DNA of 64,000 nt. It comes from Brassica napus. Taxonomy: Eukaryota; Streptophyta; Magnoliopsida; Brassicales; Brassicaceae. Below the pieces are notes generated by a model. That model saw only the letters and a program-made list of their open reading frames with translations. It had not been told where the DNA came from and did not search any database. Positions 46,062-56,846 of this stretch are shown here, one piece after another (within the stretch, counting starts at the first letter, position 1; each line of letters starts with the position of its first letter). The position numbers were made by a program, and so were the translations under genes. The DNA lies in the NCBI RefSeq assembly GCF_020379485.1, contig NW_026015631.1, positions 33,341 to 97,340 on the forward strand, written 5' to 3'.

Positions 46062-47007
46062 CTTTATGTATCCAAATCAACCTTCTTACAAAATGATTCA
46101 TCCTGGTTTGATTGGAACGACGAAGAAGCTGTGCTAGTCCCAAACTGGAAAACTGGAATCACCTGATTTGAAAGTGGGATAACTTCTTCATCCCAACTCC
46201 TATGAGATTTATTCAACTTCCAGGTGATTTTCCACCATTTTATGTATCCAAATCAAGCTTCTCACAAAGAGATTCATCCTGGTTAGATTGGAACGACGAA
46301 GAAGCTTTGCTATTCCCAAACTGGGAAACTGGAATCACCTGATTTGAAAGTGGGATAACTTCTTCATCCCAACTCCTATGAGATTTATTCAACCTCCTGG
46401 TGATTCTCCACCATTTTATGTATCCAAATCAAGCTTCTTACAAAGTGATTCATCCTGGTTTGATTGGAACGACGAAGAAGCTGTGCTATTCCCAAACTGG
46501 GAAACTGGAATCACCTGATTTGAAAGTGGGATAACTTCTTCTTGCCAACTCCTATGAGATTTATTCAACCTCCTGGTGATTCTCCACCACTTTATGTATC
46601 CAAATCAAGCTTCTTACAAAATGATTCATCCTGGTTTGATTGGAACGACGAAGAAGCTGTGCTATTCCCAAACTGGGAAACTGGAATCACCTGATTTGAA
46701 AGTGGGATAACTTCTTCATCCCAACTCCTATGAGATTTATTCAACTTCCTGGTGATTCTCCACCACTTTATGTATCCAAATCAAGCTTCTCACAAAGTGA
46801 TTCATCCTGGTTTGATTGGAACGACGAAGAAGCTGTGTTATTCCCAAACTGGGAAACTGGAATCACCTGATTTGAAAGTGGGATAACTTCTTCTTGCCAA
46901 CTCCTATGAGATTTATTCAACTTCCTAGTGATTCTCCACCACTTTATTTATCCAAATCAAGCATCTCACAAAAGAGATTCATCCTGGTTTGATTGAAACG
47001 ACGAAGA
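46062..47007. repeat. CentBr-like satellite, block 2
   Basis: About 5.4 monomers of the same repeat. It begins with CTTTA, the duplicate of 15310-15314, so the two blocks were continuous before A inserted. The right end is cut by the F LTR. Monomers from about 46274 share private variants with those starting at 13067. Confidence 0.88.
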
Positions 47008-47601
47008 TATGACTTTTAGTAATGTTTAGAGTAATCTGAGTATTTAGGAAAGATTAGAATGGATTTGGAGAAGATAAGAGTCTAGAAAGAGTTTAAGAGA
47101 CTACTAAGAGATCATGGAGACTAAAGACTAAGAGAAAGACTCAAATGACTTGCTTAATTTTATTAATGAGTGAGGTTACATATTTATATGAAGAGATAAG
47201 TAGGGTTTTCGAAACTATAGAGAAGAGAAAGCATGTGTAGTCAACAGCCTAATTCAAATCTATCCAATGGAGTGTCTCATACGCTTTTGGCATCTCTTAG
47301 CTGTCCCAAAAGCTCCTTTCCCTTTTCCAGCTGTGCCAGCCTGTCCTAGGCTCTTCCCTTATCCTTTCCAACGGATAGATCAGATGGTAATAGACTTGAG
47401 TAACTCCTTCTCCTTAACTGAGTTACCCGGGTAAGTTTATGGTCGATGTTTGGCTGATCCTTCCATGTATGGATGGTACGGCCTGTACGGCTTGTACGGC
47501 CTAGGCTGAGCCAAACACTCCCATTCATTCCTAAGCTTCCTCCTCTTCAGTTTCCCTAATCCATCATCTCTTCTCTTCTTATTCCTCACCTCATCTTAAC
47601 A
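47008..47601 (-). repeat. F 3' LTR
   Basis: 594 bp, TATGACTTTTAG to CATCTTAACA on the plus strand; GTACGG cluster 47467-47501; purine tract at 47602-47610. Confidence 0.88.
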
Positions 47602-47668
47602 CTCCCCCTCAAGCTTAGCTTTGTGAAAGTCTAAGCTTGGACAGCCATGAGATCTTCCTCATTAAAAA

Positions 47669-47709
47669 CCTCACTAAGGAAAACCCATTGGGACAAAACC
47701 TTAATGAGG
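47669..47709 (-). other. family 3'-UTR stem-loop (F)
   Basis: Same stem as D in element sense (CCTCATTAAGG / CCTTAGTGAGG), loop TTTTGTCCCAATGGGTTTT. Confidence 0.7.
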
Positions 47710-47741
47710 GAAAAAGAGTAAAGACCTCACAGCTGAGGGGA

Positions 47742-47775
47742 TCAGCTCCTTCTCTTCCCAAGATCTATGAGTCCC
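47742..47775 (-). pseudogene. copia polyprotein last codons (F)
   Basis: The final ~10 codons and stop of the F polyprotein (LGLIDLGKRRS in relatives), separated from the rest by CRM2 at GTCCC. Confidence 0.8.
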
Positions 47776-48617
47776 TAATGAGATCCTAGGACCCTGCTCT
47801 GGATGGTTTGGATAGATCCTTGCATAAACGAATCAAAGACTCAAGTTTATCAAGGCTGTGGATCGAATGGTGACACAAGAGGCTGCGGAAAGGCTCCTTG
47901 ATACTCCTAGGCTTAGATCGGATATGACACACCTTTCTAAAGCCCTTGGGCGTTGGATATTACACACCAACAGACTGGATACTACACACCAGACACTCTC
48001 TTAACTCGTGAAAGCAAGGGAGAAGAAAACACAAGGTTTAAACAAAAGATAACTTAGATTAGAATGAGGGTTTGTGATACACTTAAATAGAGAGATCCTT
48101 GTACATGCACAAGGTCTCGAAAACATAAGAAAACTTAAAGGAAAAGGCTCCACACGGTTTCAAAGTAATAACACAACACTTAGACTAAAACATAATATAA
48201 GATAGATGATGAAGTCGGTCCAAGATGCCTTAGGCCGAGTTGCATCCAAGATACATCAACTAGGAATGTGTAAGTGAACTTGATACCTCATTAAAAACCT
48301 TGATTAGAAAACCCAGTGGGACAAAACTAATCAAGGGAAAAAGAGTATACCAAGCCACTTGCCTAGATGATGATCAGCTTGATGGTAAGATCACATGAAT
48401 GGTGATGAGTGTGTCTTGGTAGCTCAAGCTTCTACCAAGACAGTCTTCTTGCTTCTTAGAGATCTTCAGTATGTTTCCAACGGCTTCTTTGAGTCTCCTT
48501 GTCATTGCACGAGTGATAGGACCTGTGGGAATGGCTAGGACAGCTTCCTCTTCAGCTAGTGTATCTTCAGTCTCTCCTTCTTCATCTTTATCAACTAGCT
48601 GGTCCATGATCATATCA
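47776..48617 (-). repeat. CRM2 3' LTR
   Basis: 842 bp, TAATGAGATCC to GATCATATCA on the plus strand. 48374-48617 is also the end of pol. Confidence 0.93.
48298..48336 (-). other. stem-loop in CRM2 3' LTR
   Basis: CCTTGATTAG (48298-48307) and CTAATCAAGG (48327-48336) form a perfect 10-bp stem; in element sense the loop holds TTTTGTCCCACTGGG. The copy in the 5' LTR is at 54090-54128. The stem sequence is unlike that of CRM1, but the design is the same. Confidence 0.75.
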
Positions 48618-51310
48618 TCCCCTCCCACTTGAAAAGGATTTGTCCTCAAATCTGGCTCATCTGCAATAAAAGGGATCAAGTCAGTAACATTGAAGCTATT
48701 ACTCACATCATACTTACCTTGCAAATCCAGTTTGTAGGCATTGTTGCTGATCTTCCTTATGACCTTAAAAGGTCCATCAATCCGCGGCATCAGCTTGGAC
48801 TTCCTTTCATTGGGAAACCTCTCTTTCCTTAGGTGAATCCAGACCTGATCACCCACTTCAAAGACCATCTCACGCCTTCCTTTGTTAGCATGCTTAACAT
48901 ACTGTTTGGTTGTTGCCTCAATGTTGAGCCTAGCCTGCTCGTGGAGTTGTTTCACCATCTCTGCCTTCTTTTTGCCATCAATGCTGACCCTTTCACACTC
49001 AGGTAAAGGGATTAAATCCAAAGGAGAGTTGGGATTGAACCCATAAACAATCTCAAAAGGAGAAAACTTAGAAGTAGAATGCACAGCATGATTGTATGCA
49101 AATTCACAATGAGGCAAATAGTCTTCCCATGATTTCAAGTTTTTCTTTATGAATGCACGCAAGAGTGTTCCTAGAGTCCTATTAACTACTTCAGTTTGTC
49201 CATCAGTTTGTGGATGACAAGTAGTAGAAAACAAGAGTTTAGTACCTAGCTTAGACCAAAGAGTCTTCCAAAAATAACTAAGAAACTTAGTATCTCTATC
49301 AGAAACAATAGTCTTAGGCATGCCATGAATGCGCACAATCTCTTTAAAGAACAAGTTAGCAATATGCAATGCATCATCAGTTTTGTGACAAGCTATGAAA
49401 TGTGCCATCTTTGAGAACCTATCCACAACCACAAAGATAGAATCCTTTCCAGTCCTAGTTCTAGGCAAGCCAACAATGAAATCCATAGATATGTCATTCC
49501 AAGGATGATAAGGTATAGGGAGAGGAGTATACAAACCGTGAGACTGAACCTTAGACTTGGCTTGTTTGCAAGTTGCACATCTCTCACATAGTTTCTCCAC
49601 ATCTCTTTTCATCCGAGGCCAAAAGAAATGATCCTGCAAAGTTTTAAGAGTCTTTGCAATACCAAAGTGACCCATGAGACTTCCTCCATGAGATTCCCTA
49701 ACAAACAAGTCTCTCAAAGAACAGTTAGGCACACACAATCGATTATCATAGAAAAGAAAACCATCATGCCTAAAGTAGTGTCCCTCAGCAAATTTCTCAC
49801 AAGAGTTGTAAGCTTCTTTAAAATCAGGATCATTCTCATACATTCCTTTAATCTGCTCAAATCCTAATAGCTTAGCATCAAGAGTGTTCAAGAGAACATA
49901 CCTTCTGGATAGTGCATCAGCAACTATGTTTTCCTTACCTTGTTTATACTTGATGACATAAGGAAATGTCTCAATGAACTCAACCCACCTAGCGTGTCTC
50001 TTGCTGAGTTTGTGCTGTCCTTTGAGGTATTTGAGAGACTCATGATCTGTGTGTATGACGAACTCTTTAGGCCAGAGGTAGTGTTGCCAAGTCTGCAAGG
50101 CTCTCACCAAGGCATATAGTTCTTTATCATAAGTTGCATAGTTGAGGGTAGCTCCTCCAAGCTTCTCACTGAAGTATGCAATGGGTCTCTTCTCCTGCAT
50201 CAATACAGCACCAATTCCAATTCCTGAAGCATCACATTCTATTTCAAAAGTTTTATTAAAATCAGGAAGTATAAGAAGAGGGGCATTAGTAAGCTTCTCT
50301 TTTAGGCATTGAAAGGCAAGTTCTTGTGCTTCTCCCCACTTGAATCCGACTTCTTTCTTGATTACTTCAGTCAAGGGAGATGCTATGGTGCTGAAGTCTT
50401 TCACAAAGCGCCTATAGAAACCAGCAAGTCCATGGAAGCTCCTCACTTCACTCACTGTCTTAGGAATTGGCCATTCTCGTATAGCTCTTACTTTCTCCGG
50501 ATCAACTTTAACTCCATCTGCACCCACAATAAAGCCTAAAAAGACCAAGTGATCCGTTCCAAAAGTACACTTCTTAAGGTTAGCAAAAAGAGATTCCTTT
50601 CTAAGCACATCAAGAACAGCTCTAAGATGTTCTATATGATCATTAAAGCTCTTACTGTATACAAGGATGTCATCAAAGTATACCACAACAAATATGCCAA
50701 TGAATGATCTAAGAACATGATTCATTAATCTCATGAATGTACTAGGTGCATTGGTTAATCCAAACGGCATGACTAACCACTCATATAGACCATGTTTAGT
50801 TTTGAATGCAGTTTTCCATTCATCTCCTTCTTTCATCCTAATCTGATGGTATCCACTTTTCAAATCAATCTTAGAAAATATGCAAGAACCATGCAATTCA
50901 TCAAGCATATCATCTAATCTAGGAATAGGATGGCGATACTTTACAGTGATATTGTTGATGGCTCTGCAATCAACACACATGCGCCAGCTCCCATCTTTCT
51001 TGGGCACAAGTAGCACTGGAACAGCACAAGGACTCATGCTCTCTCGGATATGCCCTTTCTCCATCAGTTCCTCCACTTGCCTTTGTAGTTCTTTGGTCTC
51101 CACCGGATTGGTTCTGTATGCTGGCCTATTGGGAAGTGTAGAACCGGGCACAAAATCAATTTGGTGCTCAATCCCTCGCACTGGTGGTAGTCCATTGGGA
51201 CTATCTTCTGGAAAAACATCTTGATATTCCTGTAAAAGATTGACAAGTTCACTCGGATACTCCGGTGCAATGTTAGTAGTAGTCAAGAGGGATTCCTTAT
51301 AGATAAACAA
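48374..51310 (-). CDS. pol: pol polyprotein: RT-RNase H-integrase (CRM2)
   Basis: 978 codons counted from the first ATG; the frame is open further upstream and overlaps the gag end in the -1 frame. RT has [26 protein letters not shown] and [10 protein letters not shown]. RNase H has [16 protein letters not shown] and ADALSRR. The integrase zinc region is [10 protein letters not shown]...CERCATCK and the core is [17 protein letters not shown] and [15 protein letters not shown]-like module ends at [13 protein letters not shown]. The last 81 codons are inside the 3' LTR. No stop is seen within pol. Confidence 0.9.
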   Translation of the reverse strand: MFIYKESLLTTTNIAPEYPSELVNLLQEYQDVFPEDSPNGLPPVRGIEHQIDFVPGSTLPNRPAYRTNPVETKELQRQVEELMEKGHIRESMSPCAVPVLLVPKKDGSWRMCVDCRAINNITVKYRHPIPRLDDMLDELHGSCIFSKIDLKSGYHQIRMKEGDEWKTAFKTKHGLYEWLVMPFGLTNAPSTFMRLMNHVLRSFIGIFVVVYFDDILVYSKSFNDHIEHLRAVLDVLRKESLFANLKKCTFGTDHLVFLGFIVGADGVKVDPEKVRAIREWPIPKTVSEVRSFHGLAGFYRRFVKDFSTIASPLTEVIKKEVGFKWGEAQELAFQCLKEKLTNAPLLILPDFNKTFEIECDASGIGIGAVLMQEKRPIAYFSEKLGGATLNYATYDKELYALVRALQTWQHYLWPKEFVIHTDHESLKYLKGQHKLSKRHARWVEFIETFPYVIKYKQGKENIVADALSRRYVLLNTLDAKLLGFEQIKGMYENDPDFKEAYNSCEKFAEGHYFRHDGFLFYDNRLCVPNCSLRDLFVRESHGGSLMGHFGIAKTLKTLQDHFFWPRMKRDVEKLCERCATCKQAKSKVQSHGLYTPLPIPYHPWNDISMDFIVGLPRTRTGKDSIFVVVDRFSKMAHFIACHKTDDALHIANLFFKEIVRIHGMPKTIVSDRDTKFLSYFWKTLWSKLGTKLLFSTTCHPQTDGQTEVVNRTLGTLLRAFIKKNLKSWEDYLPHCEFAYNHAVHSTSKFSPFEIVYGFNPNSPLDLIPLPECERVSIDGKKKAEMVKQLHEQARLNIEATTKQYVKHANKGRREMVFEVGDQVWIHLRKERFPNERKSKLMPRIDGPFKVIRKISNNAYKLDLQGKYDVSNSFNVTDLIPFIADEPDLRTNPFQVGGDDMIMDQLVDKDEEGETEDTLAEEEAVLAIPTGPITRAMTRRLKEAVGNILKISKKQEDCLGRSLSYQDTLITIHVILPSS

Positions 51311-51369
51311 AAGAATAGGAAGGTTAGAGCAGAGAGATCTTTTAACATCACCAGACTTGGCATAGAAGT

Positions 51370-53055
51370 TTAGTTGCTTTGTTGATTCAGCGGAAGATCT
51401 ATCTCTTTCTTCTTTTGTAGCTGGAGCTGATCAACCTGAACTTCCTTAGGAGTCATAGGCACAAGGACTGTCTTTCTCCCTTTAAACTCAAAGGTGTGCT
51501 TGTTGGCATACCCATCATGTATCACACGTCTATCTGATTGCCACGGCCTTCCAAGGAGAATGTGTCCAGCTTCCATAGGCAACACATCACAAAGAATCTC
51601 ATCTTCATATTTACCAATGGCTAAGGGAACCATAACCTGAGTAGATACTCTCATCTCGCCCTCTTCATTGAGCCATTGGAGCCTATATGGTTTAGGATGC
51701 TTCTGGACCCTCAAACCCAACTTTTTAACCATAGTCTCACTCGCAACGTTGACACAACTGCCTCCATCCACAATAAGACTACAGACCTTTCCTTGCACTA
51801 GACATCTAGTATAGAAGAGATTCTCTCTTTGCTCCATCTCCTCGGTCTTGCTTTGAAGACTCAAGGTTCTTCTAGCAACTAGCAACCTTCCAGCAACCGG
51901 GTTGGCAACATACTCCTCTTCTGAACTGTGATCTTCTTCGGCTTCTGTCTCATCATCAGCAGATTCATATTCTCCATTGGCATGAAGGATCATCACACGT
52001 TTGTTGGTACATTCATTAGCATAGTGCCCACGCCCTTGGCACTTAAAACACTTCACATCTCTTGCACGCGAGCTTGTAGCTTCCACTTTACCCTTATCTT
52101 TGTTGTAGATGCTACTAGACTTGGCTTCTTCTTTTGGCTGTGGCTTGCTCTCCTTTTGATAGCTCGGTTTATCTTCCTTAGAGGTCTGGTATCTATTGGA
52201 ACCATAGCTGCCACGCGCATGACTTCTTCTCTTAACTTGCTGCTCCACCAAGATAGCTTTGTGTAGCATTTCCTCTATCTCCAAGTAGTGTTGCATCTCC
52301 ACTCTATCTTGTATCTCACGGTTGAGTCCACCAAGGAACCGTGCCATGGTAGCTTCACTGTCCTCAGATACACAAGCTCTTAGCATAAGCAACTCCATCT
52401 CTTGAAAGTATTCCTCTACAGACTTTGATCCTTGTGTGAGCAGTCTCAGCTTTTGATGAAGATCACGGTGATAATGGCTTGGTACAAACCTCTTGCGCAT
52501 CACAGCTTTCATCTCTGCCCATGTTTCAATGGGAAATTCACCATTGCGCCTCTTGTTTGTAACCAACTGATCCCACCAGCTCAATGCATAGTCATTGAAC
52601 TCGGTAGCAGCTACCTGAATCTTCTTAGTCTCTGAGTAATGCTGACAGTTGAAAACGAGTTCGATCTTCTTCTCCCACTCAAGATAGGCATCTGGATCAG
52701 CTTTACCATGGAAAGGAGGGATCTTAAGCTTTAACCCTGATAGCTCATTGCGTCTATGCCTCCGGCCCTCATGATCACGTCGAGATCTTCTACTGCTACG
52801 TCTTGAACCGGAGCTATGGCTACTTCTCTCATAGAAGTTATCAGTCTCTTCTGATCCAGCATGCTCACGCTGACCTTGTCTGTTTCTTCTTGGCTCATGT
52901 CTTGAACCAGATGCTTGTCCTTGCCCATCATGCGGTCTCTGATCATACTTCTCTTCCAGTAACTTCACCATCGCTTCCATCACTTGTTTGGTGATTGCTT
53001 CTTGCAGCAATCTATTCCTTCGCACAAAGGTTTCATCATCCTCCTCAGACCCCAT
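51370..53055 (-). CDS. gag: gag-protease polyprotein (CRM2)
   Basis: The start at 53055 ([18 protein letters not shown]) is preferred over an ATG five codons upstream (53070), because it aligns with the CRM1 start. Contents are a Ser/Arg-rich stretch, the gag region [16 protein letters not shown], zinc knuckle [14 protein letters not shown] and protease [13 protein letters not shown]. It stops at 51370; homology to the CRM1 gag tail continues in the -1 frame, suggesting loss of one base near 51395 in this copy. Confidence 0.88.
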   Translation of the reverse strand: MGSEEDDETFVRRNRLLQEAITKQVMEAMVKLLEEKYDQRPHDGQGQASGSRHEPRRNRQGQREHAGSEETDNFYERSSHSSGSRRSSRRSRRDHEGRRHRRNELSGLKLKIPPFHGKADPDAYLEWEKKIELVFNCQHYSETKKIQVAATEFNDYALSWWDQLVTNKRRNGEFPIETWAEMKAVMRKRFVPSHYHRDLHQKLRLLTQGSKSVEEYFQEMELLMLRACVSEDSEATMARFLGGLNREIQDRVEMQHYLEIEEMLHKAILVEQQVKRRSHARGSYGSNRYQTSKEDKPSYQKESKPQPKEEAKSSSIYNKDKGKVEATSSRARDVKCFKCQGRGHYANECTNKRVMILHANGEYESADDETEAEEDHSSEEEYVANPVAGRLLVARRTLSLQSKTEEMEQRENLFYTRCLVQGKVCSLIVDGGSCVNVASETMVKKLGLRVQKHPKPYRLQWLNEEGEMRVSTQVMVPLAIGKYEDEILCDVLPMEAGHILLGRPWQSDRRVIHDGYANKHTFEFKGRKTVLVPMTPKEVQVDQLQLQKKKEIDLPLNQQSN

Positions 53056-53070
53056 TGCTTCCTGATACAC

Positions 53071-53553
53071 GAAAAACTTGAACCAGTAAGTAGTTCAAAA
53101 GAATTCAGAACTCAAGATTCAAATAAGGAAACAAAGTATTCAAACAAAGCGGCAAATGAAGATACTTGATCAACACGCGACGATTTGAATTCAATCTTTT
53201 CGAAAATGAAACAATAACAGATCAGATTCAACGGATGATGAAATGAGATAATCAAATCCTGATCTATGATTCTAACAACAGATCGAGTCACACAATCACA
53301 AGAAACTTTCGGATCAATCAAAACGATAACGTAATCGACAAGAATGTGAAAAGGTTTTTGTTCAAAACTTGATCGAAATTCTTAGATCTATCAGTATGAG
53401 ACACGAAACAATCAGATCTAGCAATCCTGATAATGAAACAAGCAGATCAAGTGAGAATAAACACACAAGAACCGATTGATCAAAAAATATGAATCGACAA
53501 AGAGTAGATCTTAAGAAATCGCAAAAGAGAAATCGAAACTCCCCTTCCAGAGT
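53071..53553 (-). other. CRM2 leader
   Basis: About 480 bp of untranslated leader between PBS and gag, rich in GATC and AGATC words like the CRM1 leader. No gene seen. Confidence 0.55.
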
Positions 53554-53565
53554 GCTCTGATACCA
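53554..53565 (-). other. CRM2 primer-binding site
   Basis: Reverse complement of TGGTATCAGAGC, two bases from the LTR as in CRM1. Confidence 0.85.
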
Positions 53566-53567
53566 CT

Positions 53568-54409
53568 TAATGAGATCCTAGGACCCTTCTCTGGATGGTT
53601 TGGATAGATCCTTGCATAAACGAATCAAAGACTCAAGTTTATCAAGGCTGTGGATCGAATGGTGACACAAGAGGCTGCGGAAAGGCTCCTTGATACTCCT
53701 AGGCTTAGATCGGATATGACACACCTTTCTAAAGCCCTTGGGCGTTGGATATTACACACCAACAGACTGGATACTACACACCAGACACTCTCTTAACTCG
53801 TGAAAGCAAGGGAGAAGAAAACACAAGGTTTAAACAAAAGATAACTTAGATTAGAATGAGGGTTTGTGATACACTTAAATAGAGAGATCCTTGTACATGC
53901 ACAAGGTCTCGAAAACATAAGAAAACTTAAAGGAAAAGGCTCCACACGGTTTCAAAGTAATAACACAACACTTAGACTAAAACATAATATAAGATAGATG
54001 ATGAAGTCGGTCCAAGATGCCTTAGGCCGAGTTGCATCCAAGATACATCAACTAGGAATGTGTAAGTGAACTTGATACCTCATTAAAAACCTTGATTAGA
54101 AAACCCAGTGGGACAAAACTAATCAAGGGAAAAAGAGTATACCAAGCCACTTGCCTAGATGATGATCAGCTTGATGGTAAGATCACATGAATGGTGATGA
54201 GTGTGTCTTGGTAGCTCAAGCTTCTACCAAGACAGTCTTCTTGCTTCTTAGAGATCTTCAGTATGTTTCCAACGGCTTCTTTGAGTCTCCTTGTCATTGC
54301 ACGAGTGATAGGACCTGTGGGAATGGCTAGGACAGCTTCCTCTTCAGCTAGTGTATCTTCAGTCTCTCCTTCTTCATCTTTATCAACTAGCTGGTCCATG
54401 ATCATATCA
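53568..54409 (-). repeat. CRM2 5' LTR
   Basis: 842 bp; a single G/T difference against 47776-48617 (near 53587). GTCCC follows. Confidence 0.93.
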
Positions 54410-55724
54410 GTCCCTATCTGATGTGAATGGACTCCATAGTCTTTTGTCTCGCAGCCTTGGTGAACACATCAGCCAACTGATCTTCACTTCTCGTGTAGCA
54501 AGGTAAGATCACTCCAAGCACAATCATCTGTCTCACTTTGTGGCAATCAACCTCAATGTGCTTGGTTCTCTCATGGAACACCGAGTTGGATGCAATGTGA
54601 ATGGCAGCTTGATTGTCACAATGCATTGTCATTGGAGTGGCTTGATCAATCTCCAAGTGCTTCAAGATGCCTTTGATCCACACCAACTCGTTTGTCAGCT
54701 TCAGCATGGCTCTATACTCAGCTTCAGCACTTGAACATGACACCACCTTCTGCTTCTTTCTCTTCCAAGTCACCAAGTTGCCTCCAATGAATGTGCAATA
54801 GCCGGTAGTTGATCTCCTGTCAGCTCTATCTCCTGCCCAATCAGCATCACAATAGCCCACCACTTCTGTGCTTCCATTGCATCCCATCCAAACTCCTTGA
54901 TCCGGCGAGCCATTTAGATACATCAGCAGCCTCTCCACCATACGCCAATGATGTTCCTTGGGAAGCTGCATATGTTGACTCACCTGATTCACAGCAAAGC
55001 ATATATCAGGCCTTGTGATGGTGAGATAAATCAATTTGCCAACAAGTTTTCTATAGAGTTTAGGATCATGAAATGGCTTGCTGTCTTCAATCTCCCCCTC
55101 TCTTGGTACTTTGTAGCCATCCTCCATTGGCATCCTTGCTGTCTTGCCTCCATAAGCACCTGCACCTTTCAAAAGATCAAGTGTATACTTCCTTTGGGAC
55201 ATGAACAATCCTTCCTTGGATCTACAAATCTCAATTCCAAGGAAGTATTTCATTTCTCCCAAGTCTTTTATCTCAAACATAGACTTTAGAAACTCCTTGG
55301 TTGCTTTGAAACCTTCCTTATCACTCCCTGTGATAATGATATCATCCACATACACAAGGAGAGCAACCATACCTGAGGGAGTAGTGAGGGTAAAGAGAGT
55401 GTGGTCTAGTTCTGACTTCTTAAAGCCTCGGCCGTTTAGAGTTGTGCTCAACTTGTTGTACCAAGCTCTTGGTGATTGCTTCAACCCATAGATAGCCTTC
55501 TTCAGCCTCAGTACATTCCCTGTCTTCACTAGATGTTCAAGACCTGGTGGAGGATACATGTAGACTTCATCCTCAAGTTCTCCTTGTAAGAATGCATTCT
55601 TCACATCCATTTGACACAATCCCCATCCAAGGTTAACCGCCAAGCTTAGTACAATTCTAATGGTATGTAACTTGGCTACTGGTGCAAATGTCTCAATGTA
55701 ATCCTCTCCATATGTCTGAGTGAA
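54410..55724 (-). pseudogene. copia polyprotein, RT-RNase H part (F)
   Basis: F polyprotein between G (55724) and CRM2 (54410). It reads from the RT block FTQTYGEDYIETFAPVAK through MDVKNAFLQGELEDEVYM, YVDDIIITGSDKEG, GYCDADWAGD, SSAEAEYRAM and CDNQAAIHIA, and ends at KTMESIHIR where CRM2 cuts it. WGLCQMDVKN has Cys where relatives have Trp. The ATG at 55736 belongs to the G LTR. Gag, protease and integrase lie beyond G. Confidence 0.9.
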
Positions 55725-55881
55725 TGTTGGGGTCAAAAACGGTTACGACAAATTTAAACATTCAAAACGTTCGAAGAAGAAAATAAGAGTTTCTCCGAAG
55801 AGTACTTTTCGAAATAGGTTCTTCCTTACGAAAAAGCTTGGCGGAAGAAAGAATCGAGACGTCCGACGAAAGCTCGAAACA

Positions 55882-55973
55882 GGTCGTTACGCAGCGACTG
55901 AACGTCCGTCCCGCTCGGTCGCTACGTAGCGACCGAGCGCTCGAGCCAAAGCTCGGTCGCTGTGTAGCGATTG
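55882..55973 (+). repeat. short palindrome cluster in G 5' LTR
   Basis: A perfect 26-bp palindrome centred on TACGTA (55913-55938), flanked by decayed copies at about 55882-55901 and 55951-55973. This is the short counterpart of the array at 63471-64000. Confidence 0.85.
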
Positions 55974-56393
55974 AACCTTTCCGAACATCGATACGACACC
56001 AGTCCTTGCATTCTCGTCAAACCTTCGAATGCTATCTCCCGAAGACCGTAGCAAGCTCAGTCTATGTTTCCCGCCATTCTAAATTCATCGATCAAACGTC
56101 GCGGATTAGAAACCGCGGAAAACTCGTAGTAAACGTGTCAAGTCGGAAGACGGCCCAAAGGGACCTAAAACACGACTCGAGGCCCATCCTACGATTTTTC
56201 CTAACCAAAAGCCCGTGAACCACAGCATGGTTCGCGCTTGGCCCGCGAGGAAGGATAAATGTCAAGTTTCCGCGGATAAATACGGAAGTTTTGAAGATAA
56301 TTGTGAAGATCGGGAAAAATGGAATATCTCCATTTTTATGCTATGACGGCTTAAGGGCAGAAGAGTAAAAGCGTAAACCGACCTTGGAGCTAG

Positions 56394-56400
56394 TATATAA
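56394..56400 (+). promoter_or_regulatory. TATA box in G 5' LTR
   Basis: TATATAA in GCTAGTATATAAGGAG, about 380 bp before the LTR end; a good plant TATA context. Confidence 0.6.
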
Positions 56401-56777
56401 GGAGTCCTAGGCGAGGAGCAAGAGGGCAACTTTTCAGAGCAAACTTAGCACTTAGAGCGATTTAGGCAACTTTCCGTTTTTGTTATTTCGAGCTGCGACT
56501 CAATTAGGTTCAGCCGTCTTAGGGTTGCTAGAACTAGGAATCTCGCCGACAGCTCTCGAGCCCAGGCTTATACCTTGTTGTAACGCTCATACGCAGATTC
56601 GGAATAAGATCTATTTTGCTCTCTTTTCGATTTCTTATTTTTATCGTTGTTATTCTCGTGTTCTGATTGCTTGACGTGTGGTAATTAACAGATATCCGGG
56701 TCCTCTGGGAAACTAGGGTTTTCTTAGTTTCCTTATTTAAACGGAAATCGACAGTGCGAATTTCGGTTCCCACAGTT

Positions 56778-56794
56778 TGGCGCTAGAAGGAGGG
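56778..56794 (+). other. G primer-binding site (tRNA not assigned)
   Basis: TGGCGCTAGAAGGAGGG starts three bases after the LTR. It has the TGGCGC start typical of PBSs in this lineage, but I cannot name the tRNA safely. Confidence 0.5.
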
Positions 56795-56846
56795 GGACTT
56801 ACGGATCAATCTAACCCGCAAAAACCACTCAACGATCAGGAACGAC

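Larger units (their letters stand above)
47776..54409 (-). mobile_element. CRM2: CRM-like Ty3/gypsy chromovirus in F RNase H
   Basis: Complete 6.6-kb minus-strand element flanked by GTCCC (47771-47775, 54410-54414). The 842-bp LTRs differ at one base, so insertion is very recent. PBS is at 53554-53565 and the purine tract (plus strand TCCCCTCCC) starts at 48618. It is clearly related to CRM1 in gag and pol, but the LTRs are strongly diverged apart from the stem-loop module. Confidence 0.87.
55725..56774 (+). repeat. G 5' LTR
   Basis: 1050 bp, TGTTGGGGTC to GGTTCCCACA. It contains one perfect 26-bp palindrome (55913-55938) with two decayed neighbours, and a TATA box at 56394. Confidence 0.88.
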
